64,000 bases of DNA from UBA1046 sp012511325 (lineage in GTDB: Bacteria > Bacillota > Clostridia > Saccharofermentanales > DTU023). The stretch spans positions 992,001 to 1,056,000 of the forward strand of contig JBMNJZ010000001.1 of assembly GCA_050951925.1 (NCBI GenBank). The letters are read 5' to 3'. The notes under the pieces are model-generated. The model was not told where the DNA came from, did no database searches, and saw only the letters and a program-made list of their open reading frames with translations. This document shows, one piece after another, positions 1 through 8,993 of this stretch (within the stretch, counting starts at the first letter, position 1; every line of letters begins with the position of its first letter). Made by a program: the position numbers and the translations under genes.

Positions 1-1125
1 CAACTGCGGTCAACCAGGGGAGTCAGAATAAGTTTGACCGGTGGCGGCGGAGAAGTTCTTTTCGAACGTGCTGCTATCCCGGGGCAAGACTTTTATTTGA
101 CCGTCGATGCAGAGTTACAGAAAAAAATCTATGATGTTACCAAAACTGACAGCTCAGCCACCACAGCGGTGGATCCGTTCAGCGGCGATATTCTTGCCTT
201 GGTTAGTACACCTTCTTTCAGCCCTAATGCACTGACAATAGGAATGAGCAACACTGAATACCAACAATTAACAGACTCACCGCAAAAACCGATGTTTAAC
301 CGGTTCCAGCTGAGATATGCACCGGGATCAACTTTCAAGATTATTACTGCCATTGCCGCTTTTAATACCGGTGTTCTCACTGAAAATACTGTCAAGACAA
401 TCAAGGGAACAAAATGGCAGGCAGATTCTACCTGGGGAGGCTATTATGTATCCCGTCTGGTCGAAAATAATGAACCCCAAGATGGCATCAAAGCAATTGC
501 TGTTTCAGATAATATTTTCTTTGCTCAGCTGGCAGTGGAAATGGGGGCGTCCGCTTTTTACGATCAATTGCTGAAACTCGGTTTGACAGAAGAAGTTCCC
601 TCGGAGTACCCGTTCTATAAGGCTAAGATAACAAATAGCGGTCAGGCGGGATCCGAAGTTCTGATGGCTGACACAGCTTATGGCCAGGGAGAATTGCAGA
701 TCACGCAAGTCCAACTGGCTGCTATCTATGCCAGTCTGGTAAATGGCGGTAGAATTCTGGAGCCGCATATCTTGCGCGGTAATGAGCAAAAAGTTTGGAA
801 AGAAAACTATACCAGTCCCTTCGTGCTGAATTACCTGCGCCGTGCCCTGCGCAGGACAGTCGAAACATCACACAAAAATACTGTAGCTCGCCCGTATGCG
901 GAATTTGCAGGCAAATCAGGTACGGTCCAGCGCGGCTGGGACGAAGATTTGGACAAACAAATCATTGACACCTGGTTTATTGGCTTTGACAATGTCAATA
1001 CTTCGCTAATCTTAGTTACACAGATGCAGGATATGCAGAGGAGAGAAGACAAAGCCAACGCTTTTACGCGCTGGGGTGAGCTTATGGATAGCATCTATGC
1101 TGATGGACCTTATCAGGTACCTTAG
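1..1125 (+). CDS. Penicillin-binding protein, transpeptidase domain (5' end outside window)
   Basis: Class B type penicillin-binding protein that cross-links peptidoglycan on the outer face of the membrane. The frame is open from the first base of the window, so the N-terminus lies upstream; a TTG at 34 has no ribosome binding site and is not taken as the start. All three active-site motifs are visible: SxxK as STFK (328-339) with the acylated serine, SxN as SDN (505-513), and KSGT (913-924) for the KTG box. The order and spacing match a complete transpeptidase domain. The next gene begins 12 bases after the stop, so the two are probably co-transcribed. It could be an FtsI/PBP2-like divisome or elongasome protein; the missing N-terminus prevents choosing. 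The transpeptidase assignment itself is secure. Confidence 0.9.
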   Translation, partial: QLRSTRGVRISLTGGGGEVLFERAAIPGQDFYLTVDAELQKKIYDVTKTDSSATTAVDPFSGDILALVSTPSFSPNALTIGMSNTEYQQLTDSPQKPMFNRFQLRYAPGSTFKIITAIAAFNTGVLTENTVKTIKGTKWQADSTWGGYYVSRLVENNEPQDGIKAIAVSDNIFFAQLAVEMGASAFYDQLLKLGLTEEVPSEYPFYKAKITNSGQAGSEVLMADTAYGQGELQITQVQLAAIYASLVNGGRILEPHILRGNEQKVWKENYTSPFVLNYLRRALRRTVETSHKNTVARPYAEFAGKSGTVQRGWDEDLDKQIIDTWFIGFDNVNTSLILVTQMQDMQRREDKANAFTRWGELMDSIYADGPYQVP

Positions 1126-1137
1126 TAAGGAGCGATA

Positions 1138-3339
1138 GTGTCTGGCATGAAAAGATTATTACAGAAAGTCAAATCGGAGCGGATAGGATATCTCCTGCAA
1201 CTCGCTTTTTATTATTCTATCTCTGTCTGGTTGATCTTCTGCATCATTAATGTCCTTGTTTCAGCCGGCAAACAGGTTCAAATTCTGTCCCTTGACTACA
1301 TTAAGGAGATGCCGGCCGCATATTTCCTTGGTGGCGTCTTGATTGCGCTGGCGGCGCCAATAATTATAATGCTGGTTCCAATCAAATCGGATAAACTAAA
1401 GCTTGGTCAATTATTTTTGCTGATATCCTTTTGGTTGTTTGTGGCGCAACTTTGGTATATCGATTATATCGACCCCGCCCGGCAGCAATCTCTCTCCTAT
1501 TGTTTCGGTCTGCTGCTTCTGTGCGTATTTCTCTTGGCGGCAACCCGAAATTTTTTGACTGCCAACAGAGAAAGCAAGCTCTTTTTCTATACAGCCTGGG
1601 CTTTGTTCATCAGCGGGATTCTCCTGGCCGCGCTGAACGTAGTAAACTGCCTGATCATATTGCCTGCAATTACTGCAGATGCAGAACAGAAACTGATGCG
1701 CCGGATTATACTGACACTGGTTCTGGCGCTGCAAGGAGCGCTGGCGGGCGCAGTAGCTGCTCATCTGTTACCGGATGTTGCCATCATTAAAAAGCCGTAT
1801 GGACCGTCTGCCGGGAAGTATAGAGTGTACTATCTGGTCGGTTTCGCTTTTCTGATCCACGTCAGTTTATTTGGCTATATATTATATGTTCGGACTATTA
1901 CCCTGACTACTCCGACTTATGATTTTGGTATTTTTTCCCAGATGTTTCACAATATGTCCGAGACCGGGTTGCCCACTACTACGCTGGAGAGAAGTTACGA
2001 ACTTAGCCATTTCGCTGTGCATGTGTCGCCTATTTATTATCTATTGCTGCCTCTCTATCTGCTTACCAAGAGTCCGGTAACACTGCAGCTGGCGCAAATA
2101 GTATTGGTCGCTTCCGGGGTTATTCCGCTATTCCTGATTATGAGATTTCTCAACTGGCCAAATAGAAGGGCAGCCGTCTTTTCTCTGCTGTATTTGGCGC
2201 ATCCGGCGCTAAGCGGCAGCAGCATGTACGATTTGCACGAAAACTTTTTTCTGGCACCCTTATTGCTCTGGCTATTGTTATTTGTTCTCAAGAATAATAC
2301 GATCGGTACCTTTGTTTTTACTGCACTGGTGCTTGCCGTTAAAGAGGATGCGGCAATATATATAATATTGATTGGATTCTGGATGCTGTGGTCACAACGT
2401 ACAAATAAGCGACATGGCATAATTATGCTGCTACTCGGGCTGGCCTGGTTTGTCCTGGCTTTGTACTGGCTCAATACCAGAGGTCTTGGTGCCATGGACA
2501 GCCGCTTTGCCAATCTTATGGCCTGGCCGGAGTATGGTTTGCCAGGTGTAATACTCACCAGCCTATTGCATCCGGCCTATGTTTTAACTCGTATTTTTAC
2601 CGCGGAGAAACTGATATATATCCTAACCATGATGGCGCCCCTGGCATTTCTGCCTTTGCTGCGAAAGCCGGGAGCGGATCATATCCTGCTGCTGCCATGG
2701 CTGATCATGAATCTGATACCGGATTACCAGTATCAGCACAACATAAATTTTCAGTATCATTATGGTACGGGGGTATTGCTGATCTTTGCCACCATCTTGT
2801 CTGTAGAAGACATGTTTCAACATAGTCCCAGCTTCTATCGACCGACACTGCCCAGGCAAGCCAGATTGCGGCAGTTACCTTATGCAAAAACGAAGGCTAT
2901 TCTCTATCAGAGGCAATATCCGTCCAAATCTTATCTGGCGTTGAGTATGGTCTCAGGCATCATTCTGGTTTCGGCTCTGTTTTTCGGTGCTACAGTATTC
3001 GCTGAGCATTATGTGCCGCGCGCGACAGTCAGACAGCGCCAGCAGATTGCTCAAGAAATGAAGTACGAGATGGATCAAATACCGCATCAGGCTTCGGTCC
3101 GGGCGACCACCTGGCTGACAACATACCTCTCCGGCAGGTCGAAGTTGATTGACCTCGATTATGAGCATATTGCCAATGCAGAAACCTGGCAGGCCGACTA
3201 TATTGTGATTGATTTGCGCTACAACCGGAAAGAAGCTTTTGCCGAAAGGATTGAAACAGCAATTGCCCAGGGTTATCTGATCAAAGTGGAATTGCCGGAC
3301 AAGATCCTGATTTTACAGCATCCGAGCGCTGCAGAATAG
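1138..3339 (+). CDS. DUF2079 family polytopic membrane protein
   Basis: Integral membrane protein of 733 residues with about a dozen hydrophobic segments and a short soluble C-terminus. The stretch near residues 260-390 carries the DUF2079 pattern: YDFGIFSQ, then HFAVHVSPIYYLL, then a YDLHENFF motif after a hydrophobic run. The family is predicted to be membrane-bound and glycosyltransferase-like, but its activity is not established. The GTG at 1138 is preferred because AGGAG at 1128-1132 lies five bases upstream; the ATG at 1147 would be 14 bases away. It follows the penicillin-binding protein by 12 bases, which hints at an envelope role. That role is inference from context. Confidence 0.75.
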   Translation: MSGMKRLLQKVKSERIGYLLQLAFYYSISVWLIFCIINVLVSAGKQVQILSLDYIKEMPAAYFLGGVLIALAAPIIIMLVPIKSDKLKLGQLFLLISFWLFVAQLWYIDYIDPARQQSLSYCFGLLLLCVFLLAATRNFLTANRESKLFFYTAWALFISGILLAALNVVNCLIILPAITADAEQKLMRRIILTLVLALQGALAGAVAAHLLPDVAIIKKPYGPSAGKYRVYYLVGFAFLIHVSLFGYILYVRTITLTTPTYDFGIFSQMFHNMSETGLPTTTLERSYELSHFAVHVSPIYYLLLPLYLLTKSPVTLQLAQIVLVASGVIPLFLIMRFLNWPNRRAAVFSLLYLAHPALSGSSMYDLHENFFLAPLLLWLLLFVLKNNTIGTFVFTALVLAVKEDAAIYIILIGFWMLWSQRTNKRHGIIMLLLGLAWFVLALYWLNTRGLGAMDSRFANLMAWPEYGLPGVILTSLLHPAYVLTRIFTAEKLIYILTMMAPLAFLPLLRKPGADHILLLPWLIMNLIPDYQYQHNINFQYHYGTGVLLIFATILSVEDMFQHSPSFYRPTLPRQARLRQLPYAKTKAILYQRQYPSKSYLALSMVSGIILVSALFFGATVFAEHYVPRATVRQRQQIAQEMKYEMDQIPHQASVRATTWLTTYLSGRSKLIDLDYEHIANAETWQADYIVIDLRYNRKEAFAERIETAIAQGYLIKVELPDKILILQHPSAAE

Positions 3340-3487
3340 TATTATTTATACAGTTTGTTTTGTTACCTATCGTTACAAAATCTTTTATTAACCCACAGAG
3401 GCTGGAAAAAATGTACAATAAGTGCTAATTATTAGTATAATAATTGCTAACTACCGATAATAAACTATATTAAGAAAGGAGGTTATT

Positions 3488-4462
3488 ATGTTACTGGATT
3501 TGCATGGAGATATTTGGACTGATGTGACTGTACAACGTTTGCAAGGCATGAAGTCTGTTATCAAAGATCGTCATCTGGATCGTTTCCGCCTGGGTGGACT
3601 TACCGGCGGGGTCTTTATCATCTGGGCTGACCCGCCTCATGACCAAAGACCCCAGGAACGCCTGATCGAAAGTCTCGGTGCTATGTCAGCGGAACTGTGG
3701 GAGAATCAGGATATCATCCAGGTTGTAACGGAGCCTGATGATTTCGCGGCAGCGGAAGCAGCCGGCAAACTGGGAGTCATGCTCGGTCTTGAGGGGTTGA
3801 GCGGCATCGGTACTAATGTTGAAATGCTCTATGCCTTTGAACGCATAGGTTTCAGGTTGGCGATGCTGACCTGGAACGAGCTGAATGATCTGTCGACCGG
3901 ACCTACGCAAGATCCAACCCGTGGTTTGACAGATTACGGTCGGGAAGCGATTCGTATTATGAATGAGCTGAAAATGATCGTAGATGTCGCCCATACCAAT
4001 GAGAAATCATTCTGGGATATCTTGGAGACATCATCAGCTCCTGTCATTGCCTCGCACTCAAATGTGCGGAAGATCTGCGATGTGCCCAGGAATTTGTGGG
4101 ATGAGCAGATCGACGCCATCCGCCAGGGCGGAGGAATGGTTGGGATCAATGCCTTCAATGAATTTGTCAGCCATGAGCGCGAGGAACAAACCCTATCCCG
4201 TCTGGTCGACCATATTGACTATCTGGTGGAGCGCATGGGAATAGATCACGTCGGCTTTGGTTTCGATTTTGATGATTTCCTTAATCTCGATACCCTGGCC
4301 AGTTTCAGTTCCAGTCCTGATCATGGATTGCAGGGGCTGCAGAACATCGGAGATGCGCCCAACATGCTGGCGGAACTGGAGCGCAGAGGCTATTCCCCGG
4401 CTGAGATCAGAAAGCTCTCAGGTGAAAACTTTGTCAACTTCTATCGAAGGGTCAGAGCCTGA
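3488..4462 (+). CDS. Membrane dipeptidase-type metallopeptidase (peptidase family M19)
   Basis: Zinc dipeptidase of the renal-dipeptidase fold, expected to hydrolyse dipeptides, possibly with a D-residue at the second position as in other M19 enzymes. The N-terminal LDLHGDIW supplies the HxD metal ligands; LGLEGLSG gives the bridging glutamate; SHSNVR and GFGFDFDD are further family metal and substrate motifs. At 324 residues it is normal for bacterial members. No signal peptide is visible, so it is cytoplasmic. The start follows AAGGAGG at 3476-3482. A TATAAT at 3436-3441 could be its -10 box. The DUF819 membrane protein 91 bases downstream may import or export its substrate; that link is inference. 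Confidence 0.88.
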   Translation: MLLDLHGDIWTDVTVQRLQGMKSVIKDRHLDRFRLGGLTGGVFIIWADPPHDQRPQERLIESLGAMSAELWENQDIIQVVTEPDDFAAAEAAGKLGVMLGLEGLSGIGTNVEMLYAFERIGFRLAMLTWNELNDLSTGPTQDPTRGLTDYGREAIRIMNELKMIVDVAHTNEKSFWDILETSSAPVIASHSNVRKICDVPRNLWDEQIDAIRQGGGMVGINAFNEFVSHEREEQTLSRLVDHIDYLVERMGIDHVGFGFDFDDFLNLDTLASFSSSPDHGLQGLQNIGDAPNMLAELERRGYSPAEIRKLSGENFVNFYRRVRA

Positions 4463-4553
4463 GTTATGCTTTGGGAGAGAAGCCCTATCTGAGCCGGAGA
4501 GCCGGTTGCCAGGATAGAGGCATTAGATATTTGAACTTTAAGGGAGGTTTTGT

Positions 4554-5810
4554 ATGTTTACTGTAATTGCTGATACGCTCATTAAAGCAGATAATACATG
4601 GGCATTATGGGCAATTCTGGTCCTGATTACCTGTATTTCGATCTACCTGGAACAGAAATACGAATGGGCCGCTAAGATCACCGGTGCGATTATCGGTCTG
4701 TTGGGCGCGATGTTGCTGGCCAACTTCAATGTAATACCTACCGATGCCCCGGTCTATGATGCTGTCTGGGGTTATGTCGTTCCGCTCGGTATTCCTCTGC
4801 TCTTATTCAATGCCAATCTGAAGAAGATCTGGCGCGAGAGCGGCAGGATCCTGGTCATGTTCTGCTTGTCGGCTCTGGGCACCCTGCTGGGTGTTGCTGT
4901 TGCTTATTTTGCCCTGAAAGGTGCGATTGGACAGTTGATTCCTGCCGTAGCCATGATGACAGGCACCTATATCGGCGGCGGCGTCAACTTTGCCGCCATG
5001 GCAGCCCAATACGATGTGGCTAACACAGTAACCGCTTGGTCTATCGCTGAACTGACCGTGGCTGACAATCTGTTGATGGCCTTATATTTCTTTGTTTTGC
5101 TGGCCATTCCCTCAGTCAAGTTCTTCCGCAAGCATTTCACGCATCCGCATATAGATGAAGTTGAGGCCGCTTCGGAGGAAAGAGACAAAACCCTGGCAGC
5201 CCAATACTGGAGCCCAAAAAATATTTCACTGCTGGATATCGCCAAGGCGATGGCAACCTCTTTTATGATCGTCTGGGTTTCCACGGAACTTGCCACCTGG
5301 CTTAAGGGCCTGGTACCGGTACCGGCGACTTCTGCCACTGTCGGAGATTTTTTCCAATCTCTGGCAGGCAACTTCCTCGGCAGCCAGTATCTGTGGATCA
5401 CAACTTTGACCATGCTCTTAGCTACTTTCCTGCCCAATTTCTTAGGTAATATTAACGGGGCTCAAGAGCTGGGAACTTTCCTGATCTATATTTTCCTGGT
5501 TGTCATCGGTGTGCCGGCTTCGATCCCGCAAATCCTCAAGAATGCTCCTCTGCTTCTGGTCTTCGCGGGAATTATTGTTATCGTCAATATGGCGGTTTCA
5601 TTGGGACTTGGCAAGCTCTTCAAATTCAATCTTGAAGAGATTCTGCTCTGCTCCAATGCCAATATCGGCGGTCCGACCACAGCGGCAGCTATGGCCATTT
5701 CCAAAGGCTGGACCAAGCTCATAGGTCCGATCATCCTGGCCGGTATCTTCGGCTATGTTATCGGCAACTACCTGGGCATTTTCATGGCCACATTGCTGCA
5801 GAATTTCTAA
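4554..5810 (+). CDS. DUF819 family integral membrane protein
   Basis: A 418-residue polytopic membrane protein with about eleven hydrophobic segments, resembling the DUF819 (YjcL-like) family. Recognisable parts are the first helix pair ending in ISIYLEQK, a glycine-rich GTYIGGGVNFAAMA segment near residue 140, and a C-terminal SNANIGGPTTAAAMA segment near 370. These two glycine/alanine-rich half-sites look like an inverted two-fold transporter arrangement. Substrate is unknown. A strong GGGAGG lies just ahead of the ATG. Its position directly after an M19 dipeptidase suggests a shared transcript and perhaps a peptide-related substrate, which is inference. A strong terminator hairpin follows at 5916. 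Confidence 0.75.
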   Translation: MFTVIADTLIKADNTWALWAILVLITCISIYLEQKYEWAAKITGAIIGLLGAMLLANFNVIPTDAPVYDAVWGYVVPLGIPLLLFNANLKKIWRESGRILVMFCLSALGTLLGVAVAYFALKGAIGQLIPAVAMMTGTYIGGGVNFAAMAAQYDVANTVTAWSIAELTVADNLLMALYFFVLLAIPSVKFFRKHFTHPHIDEVEAASEERDKTLAAQYWSPKNISLLDIAKAMATSFMIVWVSTELATWLKGLVPVPATSATVGDFFQSLAGNFLGSQYLWITTLTMLLATFLPNFLGNINGAQELGTFLIYIFLVVIGVPASIPQILKNAPLLLVFAGIIVIVNMAVSLGLGKLFKFNLEEILLCSNANIGGPTTAAAMAISKGWTKLIGPIILAGIFGYVIGNYLGIFMATLLQNF

Positions 5811-5915
5811 CCCTGGTAAGTTAAACTGCAAGGCGTTGGAGACAGTTAAAGATATTGTTATCTTCTGCGGAGGAAGCGCAGAATCAATAACGCAAACGTT
5901 GTTCGCATAAGAGAG

Positions 5916-5961
5916 GGATTCTCCGCAACCAGACCGGTTGCGGAGAATCCCCTCATTTTTA
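5916..5961 (+). terminator. Rho-independent terminator after the DUF819 gene
   Basis: A perfect 16-bp stem (5916-5931 with 5937-5952) around a five-base loop, followed by CTCATTTTTATT. It lies about 105 bases after the DUF819 stop and before the PanE-like gene, closing the M19-DUF819 transcript. The stem is one of the longest perfect ones in the window. Confidence 0.9.
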
Positions 5962-6084
5962 TTCTCTAATATCTCTAAAATACTAATTCTACATAGAATA
6001 AGGTACAATATATATTTATTTAAAAGTGCTCTGTGATCAGCTGCAGCGCTACCCTATTTATAAACAGTATGGAAAGTGAGAAAT

Positions 6085-7002
6085 ATGAAACAAATTAAAA
6101 CTGTAAGTTTGATCGGCCTTGGCGCCCTGGGGCTCCTCTTTGCCGAGCCTTTCGCTTCTGCCGCCTCGCCCGGCGGCTTTCGCGTCATTGCAGATGCATC
6201 CCGCCAGGAAAAATATCGCAAAGAAGGACTCTATAATAACGATAAAGAGCTAAGTTTTAATATGTTTAGACCTGACGAGACCTGTGAACCGGCTGACCTT
6301 TTGATTTTTGCTGTCAAGTACGGCCAGTTGCCCCGGGCTATCGCTGATGTAGCGCGGCATGTCGGCGATCAGACCATAATCCTCTCTCTTCTCAACGGTA
6401 TCAGCAGTGAAGAAGATATTAGAGCTGTATATGGCGATAAAGTTATTGGCTGCACTGTTCAGGGTATGGATGCTACCAAAGAGGGCAATCGGCTCTACTG
6501 GAAAAACATGGGTGGTTTCACCTTGGGCGAACTCTACTCTGATCAAATCACACCTCGTCTTTTGCTTGTGGCGGATTATCTCACTCGAGCAAAGATTCCA
6601 TATACCCTCGTTACCGATATGCGCGACCGGATGTGGGGCAAATTCATGCTCAATGTTGGCATCAATCAGGTTGTCAGTGTCTGTGAAGGCAATTACGGCT
6701 TGGTCCAGAGAGAAGGTCCGGAGCGCGAGCGCATGATTGCCGCCATGCGCGAGGTCATCCCCCTGGCGGAAGCAGAAGGTATCAGACTGGGCGAAAAAGA
6801 TATCCTGTATTGGCTGGATGTCATCAAGCCCCTTGCCGCAGAAGGCATGCCTTCTATGCGCCAGGATCTTCTGCAAGGGCGTAAGACGGAAGTTGATCTC
6901 TTTGCCGGTACCGTCGTCAAATTAGGGCACAAATATGGTATCGCTACTCCCATCAACCAAGCCCTCTTAGAAGAAATACTCACCCTCGAAAAGGACTTCT
7001 GA
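6085..7002 (+). CDS. Ketopantoate reductase-like NADP-dependent oxidoreductase (ApbA/PanE family)
   Basis: Member of the 2-dehydropantoate 2-reductase family, which reduces ketopantoate to pantoate with NADPH for coenzyme A synthesis. The N-terminal Rossmann motif is GLGALGLLFA. A central ILSLLNGISSEEDI matches the family's LQNG region, and the C-terminal domain has the expected conserved lysine context in WGKFMLNVGINQV and a PSMRQDLLQGRKTE motif. The ATG at 6085 is chosen over the GTG at 6076 because GGAAAG at 6071-6076 is correctly spaced for it. At 305 residues it is of normal length. No other pantothenate genes are nearby, so the true substrate could be another 2-keto acid. Confidence 0.82.
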   Translation: MKQIKTVSLIGLGALGLLFAEPFASAASPGGFRVIADASRQEKYRKEGLYNNDKELSFNMFRPDETCEPADLLIFAVKYGQLPRAIADVARHVGDQTIILSLLNGISSEEDIRAVYGDKVIGCTVQGMDATKEGNRLYWKNMGGFTLGELYSDQITPRLLLVADYLTRAKIPYTLVTDMRDRMWGKFMLNVGINQVVSVCEGNYGLVQREGPERERMIAAMREVIPLAEAEGIRLGEKDILYWLDVIKPLAAEGMPSMRQDLLQGRKTEVDLFAGTVVKLGHKYGIATPINQALLEEILTLEKDF

Positions 7003-7085
7003 AAATTATATCAGTTAGTATTATCAAATCACTTTTGTGACATTATCAGATACAATATAATGAATAATAAGAAGAAGGGGCGCTC

Positions 7086-7916
7086 ATGACTTTTTTAACA
7101 GAACTTGATCCTGTGCTCCAGGCACTGCTCGGTACACTATTTACCTGGGGCATGACAGCGCTGGGCGCTGCCTTGGTTTTTTTCTTCCGCCGCATTAATA
7201 AAATTGTTCTTAACGCTATGCTTGGTTTTGCTTCCGGCGTGATGATCGCCGCAAGCTTCTGGTCGCTTTTGCAGCCGGCGATTGTGATGGCGGAGCAGAT
7301 CGGACAGATTCCATACTTAGTAGCTGCACTTGGCTTTTTGGCCGGGGGCGGCTTTCTTATGCTTGTCGATCACCTTTTGCCCCATATGCACTCGGGACTT
7401 GGCAAAAACGGAGAGGTGCACGGTCCAAAGACGAATTTGCGCAGGAGCATTCTGCTCGTACTGGCTATCACGATCCATAATATTCCCGAGGGGCTAGCTG
7501 TCGGTGTCGCCTTCGGCGCGGCTGCCGCAGGCATTGAAGGAGCAGAGCTTGCCGGTGCTTTAGCGCTTGCCCTCGGTATTGGCCTGCAAAATTTCCCTGA
7601 AGGCGCTGCTGTGTCTATCCCGCTCAGGCGTGAAGGCATGCGACGGAGTAAAGCCTTTTTCTACGGACAGATGTCAGGCATCGTCGAGCCGATATCGGCT
7701 GTGATCGGTGTCTTAGCGGTTCAAGCGTTTCAGCGTATTTTGCCGTTTGCTCTTGCCTTTGCGGCCGGCGCCATGATCTATGTTGTTGTCGAAGAACTGA
7801 TTCCGGAGGCACAGCGCCAAGAGACAGAAGAGCTGGAAGTAAAAACTGACGTAGCAACGATCGGCGTCATGCTCGGATTCACCGTCATGATGATTCTTGA
7901 CGTAGCACTCGGTTGA
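7086..7916 (+). CDS. ZIP family metal transporter
   Basis: Membrane transporter of 276 residues for divalent metals such as zinc, of the ZIP/GufA type. About eight hydrophobic segments are visible. The helix IV signature HNIPEGLAVGVAFG and the helix V signature QNFPEGAAVSIPL contain the metal-coordinating H, N, P, E residues of the family. A loop containing HMHSG sits between helices III and IV and is the usual variable metal-binding loop. AGAAGGGG precedes the ATG. It stands alone, 34 bases before msrAB on the same strand, so a shared transcript is possible. Assignment is firm for the family but not for the metal. Confidence 0.9.
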   Translation: MTFLTELDPVLQALLGTLFTWGMTALGAALVFFFRRINKIVLNAMLGFASGVMIAASFWSLLQPAIVMAEQIGQIPYLVAALGFLAGGGFLMLVDHLLPHMHSGLGKNGEVHGPKTNLRRSILLVLAITIHNIPEGLAVGVAFGAAAAGIEGAELAGALALALGIGLQNFPEGAAVSIPLRREGMRRSKAFFYGQMSGIVEPISAVIGVLAVQAFQRILPFALAFAAGAMIYVVVEELIPEAQRQETEELEVKTDVATIGVMLGFTVMMILDVALG

Positions 7917-7950
7917 TTTTAGATCTTTAGAGTTAGGAGAGCCTGAAAAA

Positions 7951-8925
7951 ATGAAGATATCAAAAAGTATCGCTATCAATAAATTGGGGACACAGAGTAT
8001 CAGAGATATTTATCTGGCAGGCGGATGTTTTTGGGGCGTGGAGGGCTATTTCCAAAGACTGGCTGGAATTTTGGAAACCGAAGTCGGGTATGCCAACGGG
8101 AAAACCGCGGAGACAAGATATCAGGACCTGAAAGCAACAGACCATGCAGAAGTCTTATATTTGAAATACGACGAGAACAAAATCAGTTTGACGGAAATAA
8201 TAGATCATCTATTCAGAATTATCGATCCGACCAGCCTAAACCGGCAGGGCGCGGATATAGGGAGGCAATATAGAACGGGAATTTATTCTACCGACGCAGA
8301 GGTTCTGAAGAGAGTCGAAGAGTTGATAAATTTAAAGAGGGTTCTCTACGATAAAGAAATAGTGGTAGAGGTAGAAAGGCTGAACAACTATATTGCGGCG
8401 GAAGACTATCACCAGGATTATTTATTGAAAAATCCTACGGGATATTGTCATGTGGATTTGTCACTTGCATTTAAACCATTATACGAAAAGTACAAAAAAC
8501 CGAAAGACACAGATTTAAAAGCGACTTTGTCGGCTGAACAGTATCATGTAACTCAAGAGGCAGGAACCGAAAGGCCTTTCAGCAGCGAGTACGACAATTT
8601 TTATGAGAAGGGGATTTATGTAGATATTACAACGGGTGAACCCCTGTTTTCCTCAGAGGATAAATATGATGCCGGATGTGGATGGCCGAGCTTTACAAGA
8701 CCTTTGACCTCATATGTCATCGATTATAAAGAAGATCATTCTCGCGGCAGATGGCGCATAGAGGTCAAATCAAAAGCCGGAGAAGCCCATCTCGGACATG
8801 TCTTTGAAGACGGTCCTCCGGAGGATGGGGGGCTCAGATATTGCATAAACGGCGCAGCGCTTAGATTTGTGCCGTATGAAGAAATGGAAGCCGAAGGCTA
8901 TGGGGAGTATTTAAAATATTTTTGA
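7951..8925 (+). CDS. msrAB: Fused peptide methionine sulfoxide reductase MsrA-MsrB
   Basis: Bifunctional repair enzyme reducing both S- and R-methionine sulfoxide in oxidised proteins. Residues about 18-170 are MsrA, with the catalytic cysteine in GGCFWGVE. Residues about 185-324 are MsrB, with GCGWPSF, the GEAHLGHVF motif and the catalytic cysteine in LRYCINGAAL. The linker is short. The MsrA-then-MsrB order is common in Bacillota. No signal peptide is seen, so it acts in the cytoplasm. AGGAGA precedes the ATG. Codon use is richer in AGA/ATA and A-ending codons than in the neighbouring housekeeping genes, as it is in the diguanylate cyclase gene that follows, which may hint at recent acquisition. 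Confidence 0.95.
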   Translation: MKISKSIAINKLGTQSIRDIYLAGGCFWGVEGYFQRLAGILETEVGYANGKTAETRYQDLKATDHAEVLYLKYDENKISLTEIIDHLFRIIDPTSLNRQGADIGRQYRTGIYSTDAEVLKRVEELINLKRVLYDKEIVVEVERLNNYIAAEDYHQDYLLKNPTGYCHVDLSLAFKPLYEKYKKPKDTDLKATLSAEQYHVTQEAGTERPFSSEYDNFYEKGIYVDITTGEPLFSSEDKYDAGCGWPSFTRPLTSYVIDYKEDHSRGRWRIEVKSKAGEAHLGHVFEDGPPEDGGLRYCINGAALRFVPYEEMEAEGYGEYLKYF

Positions 8926-8993
8926 TTTGCTTCTTTTTTACTATCAAATTAACATGAAAAATGTTATAGTAATTAGCAATATACAGGGATGGC

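Noticed and set aside
6250..6876. 208-residue minus-strand frame opposite the PanE-like gene
   Set aside because: Shadow of a real gene; composition and motifs support the plus strand only.
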